Part shown: positions 1 to 8,984 of the stretch, piece after piece
How the letters are laid out: the number at the start of each line of letters is the position of its first letter
How positions within the stretch are numbered: position 1 is the stretch's first letter
NCBI GenBank assembly: GCA_964634465.1
Contig: CAZWLY010000023.1
Location: 1 to 37,785 of the forward strand
Reading direction: 5' to 3'
Origin: CAZWLY01 sp964634465
GTDB taxonomy: Bacteria > Desulfobacterota > Desulfarculia > G963662305
DNA: 37,785 nucleotides
Notes under the pieces: model-generated
What the model saw: the letters and a program-made list of their open reading frames with translations, nothing else
Told to the model about the DNA's origin: nothing
Database searches by the model: none
Position numbers and translations under genes: made by a program

Positions 1-95
1 GCATGGCCAAAACCGAAGGCGAGGTCAAAATACTCCTCGATATCGACCGCGTGCTCAGCAAAGAAGAGATAGCCATCCTTGAAACCGCAGCTTGA
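1..95 (+). CDS. cheW: CheW chemotaxis coupling protein, C-terminal end (5' truncated by window)
   Basis: The frame is open from the window edge and ends at a TGA at 93-95. The visible residues include VKILLDIDRVLS followed by a short acidic tail. This is the usual last strand and tail of CheW, the adaptor that links methyl-accepting chemotaxis proteins to the kinase CheA. Only about 30 residues are visible, so the call rests on this terminal motif and on the chemoreceptor gene that starts 57 bp downstream on the same strand. A stand-alone CheW is the likeliest reading. The tail of another protein with a CheW domain cannot be excluded. Confidence 0.7.
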   Translation, partial: MAKTEGEVKILLDIDRVLSKEEIAILETAA

Positions 96-152
96 ACGGT
101 AGGTGACTAAACGAAGTGAAAATCGATCCCTGAAAAGTATAAGGGGGACGTT

Positions 153-2177
153 ATGTTCAAGAACTTGAAGGTGGCGGGCAAGATCGCCCTTGGTTTCGGA
201 CTGTTGATCCTCATCGCCATGGCCCTGGGCGGGGTGGCCTTCTGGAACATGAAGAATGTGGCCGTCGAGTCCACCCAGGTGGCTCGGGACTATGTTCCCC
301 AGGTCAAGACCTTCACCGAAATAGAATCCAGCTCCCTCCAGGCCATGTCCAGCATGCGCGCCTTCATCCTCAGCGCGGACGAGGCCCACCGCAACCAGGG
401 ACTGAAAGCCATCGAAAACGTCAAGAAACTCTTCCAGCAGGCCAAAGACCTGGCCCAGCGCTCCCAGGCCCTGAGTCGACTCCGGGGCCAGATCGACCAG
501 GCGGTGGCCAAACTGGCCCAGTACGAAGCCGCCGTTGAGAAAACCAGTCAGTTGAACCAATCAATAACCCAGGCCCGCCTGGCTCTCGATCGGGCCGGAA
601 AGAACTTCATCAAGGCCTGCAACGACTACCTCGACGGGCAGAACCGAGCCCTCGACCAAGAGGTGAAGAGCGGAGCCGGACAGGAGGCGCTTCTCCAGAG
701 AATAAAAAAGATCGATCTGGTCAAAAAAATCCTGGTCGAGGGCGGCATCCTCCAGGTGGACGCCCTCAAAAGCCAGATCATGCGCGACCCAAAACTGCTT
801 GAGGAAACGCTCAAGGGCTTCGAGAACATCGCCAGACTGGCCGCCGAGATCAAGGCCGTCACCTCCGACAGCCAGCACCTCCAGCAGGTGACCAAAATAC
901 AGACCAGCGCCCAAACCTACCGGGCCGCCATGGACAAGCTCCGCCAGGACTGGGTCGAGGTCCAGAAGGTTGAACAGGAGCAACGGAAAATCGCCGCCGA
1001 CATCCTGGCCGCCGCCAGAGACAACGCCGCCGACGGGCTCAACCAGGCCCAGACCATCGCCGCCAAGGCCGAAAAGATGCTCGAAACCGCCTCCACGGTC
1101 ATGATCATCGGACTGGCCGCAGCCCTCATCCTCGGCGTCGTCCTGGCCGTCGTCATCACCCGCAGCGTCACCAAACCGCTGAATCGGGTCATCGACTCCC
1201 TCAACGCCGGCTCCGACCAGGTCGCCGCCGCTTCCAGCCAGGTCTCCGCTTCCAGCCAGTCCCTGGCCGAAGGCGCTTCCGAACAGGCCGCCGCCGTCGA
1301 GCAGACTTCCGCCTCCCTCGAACAGCTAAACGCCATGACCCGATCCAACGCCGACAACGCTCAGCAGGCCGACGCCTTGACCAAGGACGCCGATCGGTTG
1401 ATGACCGAGGCCGGGCAGGCCATGAACGAGATGGCCGCCTCCATGGAGCAAATCGCCGAGGCGGGCCAGGAGATATCCAAAATCGTCAAGTCGATCGACG
1501 AGATCGCCTTCCAGACCAATTTGCTGGCCCTCAACGCCGCCGTGGAGGCGGCCCGGGCCGGCGAGGCCGGACAGGGCTTCGCCGTCGTCGCCGACGAGGT
1601 CCGCGCCCTGGCCATGCGCGCCGCCGAGGCGGCCAAACACACCCAGAGTCTGGTCGAAGGCACGGTCGGTCGGATCAACCAGGGCGCCGAGTTGGTAACC
1701 AGAACCCAGACCAGCTTTACAGAAGTCACCGAGGCCACGAACAAGGTGGCCCATCTGGTCAACGAGATCGCCAACGCCTCCCAGGAGCAGGCCCAGGGCA
1801 TCGAGCAGATCGACCAGGCCATGGGCCAGATGGACCAAGCCACCCAACAGGTGGCGGCCAACGCCGAGGAGGGCGCCTCGGCGGCCGAGGAGCTGTCCGC
1901 CCAGGCGATGACCATGAAGGAGATGGTCGGCCAATTGGTGGCCCTCGTCGGCGGGACGGACGCCAGGGACGGCCGCCGCGGCAAGTCGACCCAACCGGAG
2001 GAGCAGCCCGTTCACCGACGCTTGCTCCTCCCGGCCCGCGGGGAGGCCAAGGCGGAGACCGCCGGGCCAGGCGTCCGCGAGGAGGCCAAGGCGGAGACCG
2101 CCGCGCCGGTCGCCCGCGAGGTCCGGCCGGAAGAGGTCATTCCCCTGGATGGCGAGGAGGACCTGACCGAGTTCTGA
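153..2177 (+). CDS. Methyl-accepting chemotaxis protein
   Basis: This is a transmembrane chemoreceptor that would signal to CheA/CheW. A signal-anchor helix (about residues 10-31) is followed by a helical periplasmic sensor region (about 32-314), a second membrane helix (about 315-338), a HAMP region and a long coiled-coil signalling domain. The conserved hairpin tip lies at about 450-485 (EIAFQTNLLALNAAVEAARAG, then GFAVVADEVR). Ligand specificity cannot be read from the helical sensor domain. After the signalling domain comes a Glu/Ala-rich tail with two 13-residue direct repeats (residues 631-643 and 644-656, both beginning EAKAETA). The tail ends in an acidic segment without the NWETF-type pentapeptide that tethers CheR/CheB. 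The start has a purine-rich GGGGGA ribosome site, and cheW lies just upstream. Confidence 0.95.
   Translation: MFKNLKVAGKIALGFGLLILIAMALGGVAFWNMKNVAVESTQVARDYVPQVKTFTEIESSSLQAMSSMRAFILSADEAHRNQGLKAIENVKKLFQQAKDLAQRSQALSRLRGQIDQAVAKLAQYEAAVEKTSQLNQSITQARLALDRAGKNFIKACNDYLDGQNRALDQEVKSGAGQEALLQRIKKIDLVKKILVEGGILQVDALKSQIMRDPKLLEETLKGFENIARLAAEIKAVTSDSQHLQQVTKIQTSAQTYRAAMDKLRQDWVEVQKVEQEQRKIAADILAAARDNAADGLNQAQTIAAKAEKMLETASTVMIIGLAAALILGVVLAVVITRSVTKPLNRVIDSLNAGSDQVAAASSQVSASSQSLAEGASEQAAAVEQTSASLEQLNAMTRSNADNAQQADALTKDADRLMTEAGQAMNEMAASMEQIAEAGQEISKIVKSIDEIAFQTNLLALNAAVEAARAGEAGQGFAVVADEVRALAMRAAEAAKHTQSLVEGTVGRINQGAELVTRTQTSFTEVTEATNKVAHLVNEIANASQEQAQGIEQIDQAMGQMDQATQQVAANAEEGASAAEELSAQAMTMKEMVGQLVALVGGTDARDGRRGKSTQPEEQPVHRRLLLPARGEAKAETAGPGVREEAKAETAAPVAREVRPEEVIPLDGEEDLTEF
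2043..2120 (+). repeat. Two 39-bp tandem repeats inside the chemoreceptor gene
   Basis: Two in-frame 39-bp units (2043-2081 and 2082-2120) encode 13 residues each, with consensus EAKAETA followed by PxxRE. They sit in the linker between the signalling domain and the C-terminus. The first 22 bases are identical and the rest diverged, which suggests an old slippage duplication that lengthened a flexible tail. Confidence 0.8.
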
Positions 2178-2203
2178 TCCCACTCCGCCATCCCCAACGC
2201 CCA

Positions 2204-2243
2204 CCGGCCGCGCCGGGCTTTCCCGCCTGCCCGGCGCGGCCGG
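2204..2243. terminator. Perfect 15-bp inverted repeat between chemoreceptor and kinase genes
   Basis: Arms 2204-2218 and 2229-2243 are exact reverse complements, almost all G and C, around a 10-base loop. No T-run follows on either side, so it is not a textbook intrinsic terminator. It could act as a transcription pause site, a 3' mRNA-stabilising hairpin, or a partial terminator between the two plus-strand genes. The kinase ribosome site (GGGAGGAG) starts about 20 bases after it. Confidence 0.55.
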
Positions 2244-2272
2244 GTCATCAGGAGGGGGGACGGGAGGAGACC

Positions 2273-4510
2273 ATGAAGCGCGACAAGCAAAACTTCAAAT
2301 CGAGAGGATCGAGATCGGCGGTCGGCCTGGTTGTCTCTTTTTTTCTCGGGGGGTTGGTGCTGTGCCTACTGTCGATCGTCCAAAAGTTGGCGGTCGGGTT
2401 TCCGATTTCGTTCCCCAAAGGGTATCTCATCCCCCTTTTTTTCGGCGGCACTTCGGGGACGGCGCTCTGGCTGGCCTACTCGAGACTGAGAGCGACCAAG
2501 GAGGCCCTGCAACAGGCCGGCGAGGTGATGGAGGCCCGGATCAAGGAACGAACGCTCGATCTGGAACGCGAGGTCGCCGGGCGCAAGCGGATCGAGAGGG
2601 CGTCGAGACTGAAGCACCAGCAGCTTGTAACCATGTTCGACAGCGTGTCCGAGACGGTCTATGTGTCCGATCCTGAAACCCACGAAGTGTTGTTCGCCAA
2701 CCGCGTGGTCAGAGAGGCCTTCGGAGAGGTGGTCGGCCGGAAGTGCTACGAGGCTTTTCAAGGCTTCAGCGAGCCCTGCCCTTTCTGTACCAACCCCCAG
2801 TTGTTTGGCCCGGAGGCCGTGCCAGAGGTGACTTGGGAACTTTACAATCACCAGCTGGAGCGGTGGTATCACTGCGTCGACCGGGCCATCGACTGGCCTG
2901 ACGGCCGAAGGGTGCATTTCCAGACGGCGACCGATATCACCGATCGCAAAAAGGCCGAGGACGCGCTCAGGGAGAGCGAAGAGCTCTACCGGGTCACCTT
3001 TGAAAGCATTCCCGACGTTATCACCGTATCGAGGATGGAGGACGGCCGCTATGTAAAGGTGAACGACGGTTTCTGCGCCTTGACCGGGTACTCGCGGGAA
3101 GAAGTTATCGGCAAGACTCCCTTCGACCTCGACATATTCGTCAACCCGGAGGATCGCAACAAGATGATCAGCCTGTTGAGGGAGGAGGGGAAAGTAAGCA
3201 ACCTGGAGATTCAATTTCGAATAAAAGACGGAACGATCCTCGATTCCTTGCTCTCGGCGGAATCGTTTCGGTACGGCGGCGAGGACTGTCTGGTCGCAGT
3301 CGTCAAGAACATCACCTCGATCAAACATATCGAAAAAGAAAAGGCCAAGCTGGAGACCCAGCTTTTCCAGGCGCAGAAGATGGAGGCGGTGGGCACGTTG
3401 GCCAGCGGAATAGCCCACGACTTCAACAACATCCTGCAGGCCATCTCGGGCTATGTCCAACTGATGCAACTGGACGCCGCCGAAACTCATCCCCAGTCGG
3501 AATACCTGAACTGGATCAGCGCGGCCATAGAACGGGCGGCCGAGCTCACCCACCGCCTGTTGGCCTTTGGTCGCGAGGTGGAGGTCGAATTGAAACCCTT
3601 GGACCTGAACCGGGAGGTGGAGAACACGGTCAGGATGATGGAGCGGACCATCCCCAAAATGATCGAGATTCAGACCCGCCTGGCCGACGGGTTGAAGCCG
3701 GTCAGGGGCAGTCCGGTCCAACTGGCGCAAGTGCTCATGAACCTGGGGACCAACGCCGCCGACGCCATGCCCGACGGGGGCCGGCTGGTCATCGAAACCG
3801 AGAACGTCCAACTCGATGAGGAATACTGCCGGGCCCGCCCCGGCCTTCAGCCGGGCGAGTATGTGTTGCTGACCGTCTCGGACACCGGCTGCGGCATGGA
3901 CAAGGAGACGCTTCAGCGCATTTTCGATCCCTTTTTTACGACCAAGGAGGTGGGCAAGGGCACCGGCCTGGGGCTGTTTACGGTCTACGGCATCGTCAAG
4001 AACCACGGCGGTCACATCACCTGCTCCAGCGAGCCCGGCCAGGGAACGACCTTCAAACTCCACCTGCCCGCGGCGGCCCAAACCGACGACAGCGACCAGG
4101 CCGCCCCGTTCGAGCCCTCGACTGAAACGCTCGAAGGCGATGAGTCGATTCTTTTGGTGGACGACGAGCCGGCCCTCCTGGAAGCGGCCAAGCAGTACCT
4201 CGAAAAGTACGGTTACACCGTGATCACGGCCGCCAGCGGCGAGGAGGCCCTCGCTGTCTACGAAAGGAAAGGGGGCGATATCGACCTGGTCGTCCTCGAT
4301 CTGGTCATGCCCGGCATGGGCGGGCAAAAGTGCCTTGAAAGACTGCTCGCGTTCGACCCTCGGGCCAAAATCGTCGTCGCCAGCGGCTACTCCGCCGACG
4401 GCCAGGCCAAAACGGCTCTGGACAGAGGCGCAGCCGGGTTCATCGCCAAACCATATCGGCTCAAAAAAATGCTCGAGATCGTGCGCTGGGTCTTGAATCA
4501 GACCGAATAG
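2273..4510 (+). CDS. Membrane hybrid histidine kinase (PAS-PAS-HisKA-HATPase-REC)
   Basis: This is a sensor kinase of 745 residues. Two hydrophobic helices (about 17-38 and 48-69) are followed by a short coiled coil (about 75-112), PAS domain 1 (about 118-226), PAS domain 2 (about 232-352), and a dimerisation domain with phospho-acceptor His382 in IAHDFNN. The ATPase domain has intact N, G1 (DTGCGM) and G2 (GKGTGLGL) boxes. A C-terminal receiver domain has phospho-acceptor Asp676 in LDLVMPG. The His box with HDFNN and the fused receiver are typical of the HPK4-like hybrid kinases common in Desulfobacterota. PAS 1 carries a C-x10-C-x2-C motif (C158, C169, C172, in SEPCPFCTN), which could bind metal or sense redox. 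No output domain follows, so the receiver may work as an intramolecular switch or phosphate sink. The start ATG has a GGGAGGAG site. Confidence 0.93.
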   Translation: MKRDKQNFKSRGSRSAVGLVVSFFLGGLVLCLLSIVQKLAVGFPISFPKGYLIPLFFGGTSGTALWLAYSRLRATKEALQQAGEVMEARIKERTLDLEREVAGRKRIERASRLKHQQLVTMFDSVSETVYVSDPETHEVLFANRVVREAFGEVVGRKCYEAFQGFSEPCPFCTNPQLFGPEAVPEVTWELYNHQLERWYHCVDRAIDWPDGRRVHFQTATDITDRKKAEDALRESEELYRVTFESIPDVITVSRMEDGRYVKVNDGFCALTGYSREEVIGKTPFDLDIFVNPEDRNKMISLLREEGKVSNLEIQFRIKDGTILDSLLSAESFRYGGEDCLVAVVKNITSIKHIEKEKAKLETQLFQAQKMEAVGTLASGIAHDFNNILQAISGYVQLMQLDAAETHPQSEYLNWISAAIERAAELTHRLLAFGREVEVELKPLDLNREVENTVRMMERTIPKMIEIQTRLADGLKPVRGSPVQLAQVLMNLGTNAADAMPDGGRLVIETENVQLDEEYCRARPGLQPGEYVLLTVSDTGCGMDKETLQRIFDPFFTTKEVGKGTGLGLFTVYGIVKNHGGHITCSSEPGQGTTFKLHLPAAAQTDDSDQAAPFEPSTETLEGDESILLVDDEPALLEAAKQYLEKYGYTVITAASGEEALAVYERKGGDIDLVVLDLVMPGMGGQKCLERLLAFDPRAKIVVASGYSADGQAKTALDRGAAGFIAKPYRLKKMLEIVRWVLNQTE

Positions 4511-4515
4511 ACCGC

Positions 4516-4543
4516 CCTCGGCTTCACCCTTTTGAGGCTGAGG
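4516..4543. terminator. Hairpin between convergent genes
   Basis: An 11-bp stem (4516-4526 with 4533-4543, including two G-T wobble pairs) closes a 6-base loop. It fills most of the 50-bp gap between the convergent kinase and racemase-family genes, where a bidirectional terminator would be expected. It lacks a clear U-tract. Confidence 0.4.
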
Positions 4544-4560
4544 TCATATCCGGATCGGAA

Positions 4561-5598
4561 TCAAAGCAGGAAACCTTTCGGGAAGGGGTCGGATTCATCG
4601 ACCACGAATTCATGTATCCCGGTGACGTAGGCGCTGCCCTGAACTTCGGTCACCACCGCCGGGAAGCTCCCGACCTCGGTCTCGGCGACGATTCGACCTT
4701 CGAACCGGGTGCCCAAGAGACTCGAATTGAAAAAAGGCCGCCCCGGCTCCAGCTCGCCCCGGCGGTGGAGCAGGGTCATCTTGGCCGCAGTGCCCGTACC
4801 GCACGGGGAACGGTCCAGATGACCTTCGCCGAAAACGACGGCGCTCACGCCCCTGCCGGCGGCGTGGTCCGACGGGTCATAGAACTCCACGACGTCGATG
4901 GTGGTCACCTCGGGCCTGGTCGGGTGGGCGACCTCGAGCTGGCGGTTGGCCTCGTCGATGATGGTCATGCCCAACTCGACGAGGGTCTGAGCGTTGGACA
5001 AGCTCAGGGACAGGCCGAGTTGATCCAAAGAGACCATGACAAAAAAACCGCTGGCGCAGACCGTATCGACCGCGATTTCCCCGAATCCGGGCACCTCCAG
5101 CCTCTCCCCCATGGCGTAGACGAAGGACGGGGCGAAGAGAAGAGCCACGGACCTCACCCGGCCCTGTCGAACGAAGACGGTCGTCCTGACCGGACCGGCC
5201 GGCGTATCGACGACGATAGTGGTCTCGGGCTCGGCGACCTCGAGGTCCCCGGTCTCGATCAACGTGGTCACCGCGCCGATGGTCGCCGTGCCGCAGCCGT
5301 AAGGGTAGCGCCTGGCATCCATGTAGATGAGGCCGAACTCTGCCTCCGGGCTGACCGGCTCGGTGATGAGCGCCGCCAGCAACTCCTGCCCCCCTCTCGG
5401 CTCGGTGCACAGGATCTGCCGGACATGATCCAGGTTCTCCATGAAGTAGCGCCGCTTCTCCACGATGCTCCGGCCCGGCAGGGGCTCCACGCCGCCGACG
5501 ATTATGCGGTTCACCTCGCCGGCGGTGTGGGAGTCGATGGTCGCCAGCCGGTTTGGATATCTCCGGCGCAACCCGGCAATCGAATGAGAAGTATCCAT
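4561..5598 (-). CDS. Proline racemase / hydroxyproline epimerase family protein
   Basis: This 345-residue protein belongs to the proline racemase superfamily (proline racemase, 4-hydroxyproline 2-epimerase, trans-3-hydroxy-L-proline dehydratase), which acts on the alpha carbon of proline-like substrates with two acid/base residues. The N-terminal DSHTAGE and the DRSPCGTGT motif are present. Both catalytic cysteines are kept (Cys102 in GCGTATIG and Cys266). This favours a two-base racemase or epimerase over the dehydratase, in which the first Cys is replaced. The usual MCGHGTIG motif is changed: the His two residues after Cys102 is Thr104. I chose the ATG at 5598. An in-frame extension upstream exists, but it runs through the AGGAGG region. 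It is the last gene of the transporter operon, so its substrate is probably the imported compound or a derivative. Whether the substrate is proline-like is unknown. Confidence 0.88.
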   Translation of the reverse strand: MDTSHSIAGLRRRYPNRLATIDSHTAGEVNRIIVGGVEPLPGRSIVEKRRYFMENLDHVRQILCTEPRGGQELLAALITEPVSPEAEFGLIYMDARRYPYGCGTATIGAVTTLIETGDLEVAEPETTIVVDTPAGPVRTTVFVRQGRVRSVALLFAPSFVYAMGERLEVPGFGEIAVDTVCASGFFVMVSLDQLGLSLSLSNAQTLVELGMTIIDEANRQLEVAHPTRPEVTTIDVVEFYDPSDHAAGRGVSAVVFGEGHLDRSPCGTGTAAKMTLLHRRGELEPGRPFFNSSLLGTRFEGRIVAETEVGSFPAVVTEVQGSAYVTGIHEFVVDESDPFPKGFLL

Positions 5599-5675
5599 CT
5601 CCAGACTTCCCGTGCCTCCTGATCCCCTCCGGCTCAATACGGCCCGGCCAGGCCGTCGGCCGGGAAGCGCCAAAG

Positions 5676-6788
5676 CTACATGGAGTCGTCGTCCTCGGAG
5701 AGCAGATGGCACTGGTTGGGGTTGACCCGGACCGTAACCTCATCGCCTCTCCGGTAGGGATTGCGCTTCACCAGGCTGATGACGTGGATCATCGTCCCCG
5801 AATCGAGTTCGATGAAGTAGCTGGTCTCGCCGCCCATGTAGCTGCGATCCACCACCCGGCCGTGGAAATAATTGGCGCCCGGCTCCACGTCGCATTGATT
5901 TCGAGGATAAATCTGGTATTTCTGCGCCCTTATGACCACTCTCACCCGGTCTCTCTCCCGCCACCGCCCCGACTGGAGAACGCTGAGCCGGCTGCCGTCG
6001 TCCAGCTCGATGTCGAGCAGATCTTCCTGGCGGGCGACCACGGTGCCCACGAAAAAATTGGAGTGGCCCAGAAAGTCGGCCACGAATTGGTTATACGGAT
6101 AGTTGTAGACATCCTCGGGGGCGCCCTCCTGCTGCTTCCGGCCGTCTTTCATGACCACGATCTTGTCCGACATGGACAACGCCTCTCGCTGATCGTGGGT
6201 CACGAAGACGGTCGTAATCCCCAACTCACGCTGGAGATTGTCCACCTCCCGGCGCATCTCTTCTCTCAGGTTCTCGTCCAGGGCGGAAAGGGGCTCGTCC
6301 ATGAGCAACACCACCGGTTCGATCACGATGGCCCTGGCCATGGCGATTCTCTGCTGCTGGCCGCCCGATAGTTGGGAGGGCATTCTGTTCTCCACGCCCG
6401 GGAGGCGGACCATCTCCAGGGCCCACTTGACCTTTTCCTTTATCTGCGACTTGGGGACGTTTCGGTATTTGAGGCCGAAAGCCACGTTCTCGAAAATGGT
6501 CTTGTGGGGAAACAGGGCGTAGTTCTGGAAAATCATGCCGAGGTTTCGCTTGTGGATCGGAATGTCGTTGACCCGCCGGCCGCGGATGTAGATTTCGCCT
6601 TCGGTGGGCGTCTCCAGGCCGGCGATCATTCTCAGGATGGTCGTCTTGCCGCATCCCGAGGGCCCCAGAAGCGTGACCAGGGTTCCCTCCTCGATGTCCA
6701 GGTCCATCTTTTCAACGGCCACGACCTTGCCGAACCGTTTGACGACTCCTTTGAGTTGGACCGCCGGCGTTGCGCCACCCTTTTCCAT
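5676..6788 (-). CDS. ABC transporter ATP-binding protein, PotA type
   Basis: This is the cytoplasmic ATPase of an importer. In the 370 residues I see Walker A at 42-50 (GPSGCGKTT), the Q-loop around Q88, the signature LSGGQQQ at 140-146, Walker B at 159-166 (LLMDEP), the D-loop SALD, and switch His198. The last 120 residues or so look like a TOBE-type regulatory domain, as in PotA/FbpC/UgpC-type ATPases. It lies 76 bp after the binding-protein gene and shares an operon with two permeases and a racemase-family enzyme. The family PotABCD imports spermidine and putrescine, but relatives import opines, aminoethylphosphonate and other cationic or zwitterionic solutes. The substrate cannot be named from sequence. 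Confidence 0.93.
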   Translation of the reverse strand: MEKGGATPAVQLKGVVKRFGKVVAVEKMDLDIEEGTLVTLLGPSGCGKTTILRMIAGLETPTEGEIYIRGRRVNDIPIHKRNLGMIFQNYALFPHKTIFENVAFGLKYRNVPKSQIKEKVKWALEMVRLPGVENRMPSQLSGGQQQRIAMARAIVIEPVVLLMDEPLSALDENLREEMRREVDNLQRELGITTVFVTHDQREALSMSDKIVVMKDGRKQQEGAPEDVYNYPYNQFVADFLGHSNFFVGTVVARQEDLLDIELDDGSRLSVLQSGRWRERDRVRVVIRAQKYQIYPRNQCDVEPGANYFHGRVVDRSYMGGETSYFIELDSGTMIHVISLVKRNPYRRGDEVTVRVNPNQCHLLSEDDDSM

Positions 6789-6864
6789 AACCGCCTCTCG
6801 TCAAAACATCAGCCCGGTCGCCGGACGACGGCCGCCGGCTGTATCCGGCGACCGGGGTTGCTCT

Positions 6865-8025
6865 CTAGGCGCCGGCTTTGATCCGGTCCCACTTCTCGGC
6901 CCATTCCACCTGCTTGCCGTTCCAGTATTTGGGATCGGCGAAGAGGTATCCCTCCAGCTTGCCGGTGGGGTCGAAGGCCGGTAACGCCCTCACTTCCTTG
7001 GGCATTTCCACCTTGGTCGGGTCGAGACTGGGCGGATAGCTCTGGCCGATGGCCACGGCGATGGCCGCCTTGGGCTCGAGCATGAAGTTGAGCAGCTTGT
7101 GGGCCGCGTCCAAGTCGGTGCCCTTCATGACGAAGATGCACTCCTGCCAGGAGTAGCAGTTCTTCGGGGCCAGGAAGCCGATCGGCTTGCCCTGCTTTTG
7201 CAGAGCGGCCACCCGGCCGGACCAGGCCACCGTGGCCAGGATCTCCTCGTTGGCCAACAGGCTCATCAACTCGGCCCCCGAGGCCCAGTACTTCTTGATC
7301 ATCTTCTGCTGGACCCTGAGGGCGTCCCAGACCTTATCCATGTCGTTGATCTTGTTCGGATTCTGGCCGGTGTACAACGCGGCGTACCAGATGTTGGTCC
7401 GCCAGTCGCCCCAACTGCCCAGCTTGCCGTCCAGGCTCTTGTCCCACAGCAGGGCCGCACCCAGCTCTTCCGCCTTTTCCTTGGAGATATACTTGGTGTT
7501 GTAGGCGATGCCGGTCTGGCCCAGGTCATAGGGCACGGCCGAGAGCTTGCCGCCGCTGATGGCCCTGTAGGGCCTGATCATGGCCGTCATGACGTTCTTC
7601 AGGTTGGGAATCTTGGACTCATCCAGGACCACGCCGAAACCGAGACCGATATAGCGGGCATAGTCGAAGACGCCGCTGAGGTGGGCCAGATTGAACTCCC
7701 CTCCGGGCGGGAACGAGGCTTTGACCCGGGTCAGGTAGGAGTCCATGTCGCCGAACTCGCCGTCCACGACCTCGATGCCGGTCGCCTTGGTGAACGGCGT
7801 GAAGGCGTACTTGCGAAAGGCCTCGGAGACTACGCCGCCCCAGCCGTCGAAGCGGATGGTCTTCCCTCCGGCCAGCGCCTTGGGCGTCAACCCGAAGGGG
7901 CCGCCCGCCAGGCCGACGGCCGCCCCGGCCAGGGCCAGGAATTTCATGAAAGCCCGGCGGCTGACCTCCCCGCGCTGATACCTCCTGTGCATGTCATCGA
8001 TGCGCTTGCTCCATTTAGTACCCAC
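6865..8025 (-). CDS. Extracellular solute-binding protein, PotD-like, Tat-exported
   Basis: This is the periplasmic binding protein (386 residues) of the adjacent ABC importer. A long N-region is followed by SRRAFMK (22-28), a twin-arginine export motif, then a hydrophobic stretch (about 29-42) and a likely cleavage site near residue 52 (KALA). The mature part starts with the IRFDGWGG-type first strand of PotD/PotF-like proteins and has the two-lobed family length. A Tat signal implies export in folded form. GTG at 8025 is used as start; an internal ATG 11 codons later would keep the whole Tat motif. It sits between potC-like and ATPase genes, an arrangement common in PotABCD-type systems of IclR-regulated catabolic clusters. 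Confidence 0.9.
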   Translation of the reverse strand: MGTKWSKRIDDMHRRYQRGEVSRRAFMKFLALAGAAVGLAGGPFGLTPKALAGGKTIRFDGWGGVVSEAFRKYAFTPFTKATGIEVVDGEFGDMDSYLTRVKASFPPGGEFNLAHLSGVFDYARYIGLGFGVVLDESKIPNLKNVMTAMIRPYRAISGGKLSAVPYDLGQTGIAYNTKYISKEKAEELGAALLWDKSLDGKLGSWGDWRTNIWYAALYTGQNPNKINDMDKVWDALRVQQKMIKKYWASGAELMSLLANEEILATVAWSGRVAALQKQGKPIGFLAPKNCYSWQECIFVMKGTDLDAAHKLLNFMLEPKAAIAVAIGQSYPPSLDPTKVEMPKEVRALPAFDPTGKLEGYLFADPKYWNGKQVEWAEKWDRIKAGA

Positions 8026-8192
8026 GATCGACCCCCAATCTTTTGATGGTTACCGACAGGCAGCCGCGCGCCCTTCGCGACCGATTCTTCTTTCGGGTCG
8101 CCCTGAATTCGCCTCCCGGCCGCTTTTCAAAGGGCGCGTCCGGCCCCAGACCTCAAGGCGACCATTGCCTTCGATTTTTCCGACCCTGAAGG

Positions 8193-8984
8193 TCACTTCT
8201 CCCTGGCAAACCTTCGAGCCAGGAAACCCGCCAACAAGGGCGTGGCGATGGTCAGAACGATCATCACCGCTCCCAGGGCGTTTATTTCGGGACTGATGGA
8301 GTTGCGCAGCATGCCGAATATCTTGACCGGCACCGTCTGATTCCTGGCCGTGGCCCAAAAAAGCGTCGCCGTCACGTCGTCGAAGGAAATGGTGAACGAA
8401 AAAAGCATGCCCGCCATGATGGCCGGCGCCAACAGGGGCAGGGTTATTTCCCTGAAGGTCTGAAAGGCGTTGGCCCCGAGGGACATGGCCGCCTCTTCGT
8501 AGACCCTCTTGATACCCACCAGCCGCGCCTGGACCACCAGGAGGACATAGGGCAGGGTGATGACGACGTGGCCGATCAAAAGCAGCATGAAGCTCTTTGG
8601 CTGCTGAAGCCACCGGATGAACAACAACAGGGCCACGCCCAGGATGACCTCCGGGATCATGATCGGAGCCAGCAAGAGAGTGTTGAGCGTGTTTTTGGCC
8701 GGGAAGTCGTAGCGAACGAAGGCCATGGCGGCCAGGATGCCGATGCCGGTCGAGATGATCGCCGTCACACTGCCCAGCACCAGGGAGTTCTTGAATGCGG
8801 CCACGATGGACTGGTTCCCGGCCAGCTTGATGAACCATTTGAAAGAGAAGCCCTTCATCGGGAACCAGCCGAACTGTTCCGGATTGAAGGCCAGAACCAC
8901 CACCACCACGATCGGGGCGAACATGAAGGCGTACACCAGGATGGTGTACAGCCTGATCAGACTCCAGCCGGAGAAAAGCCTCAT
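8193..8984 (-). CDS. ABC transporter permease, PotC type
   Basis: This inner-membrane permease has 263 residues and about six predicted helices. The ATPase-coupling EAA loop is well preserved (YEEAAMSLGANAFQTFREI). The N-terminal LVYAFMFAPIVVVVVLAFN and the general length match PotC/YdcV permeases of the MOI family. Its start overlaps the stop of the other permease gene by 4 bp (ATGA), so the two are probably translationally coupled, as expected for a heterodimeric channel. A 167-bp gap separates it from the binding-protein gene. Confidence 0.93.
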   Translation of the reverse strand: MRLFSGWSLIRLYTILVYAFMFAPIVVVVVLAFNPEQFGWFPMKGFSFKWFIKLAGNQSIVAAFKNSLVLGSVTAIISTGIGILAAMAFVRYDFPAKNTLNTLLLAPIMIPEVILGVALLLFIRWLQQPKSFMLLLIGHVVITLPYVLLVVQARLVGIKRVYEEAAMSLGANAFQTFREITLPLLAPAIMAGMLFSFTISFDDVTATLFWATARNQTVPVKIFGMLRNSISPEINALGAVMIVLTIATPLLAGFLARRFAREK

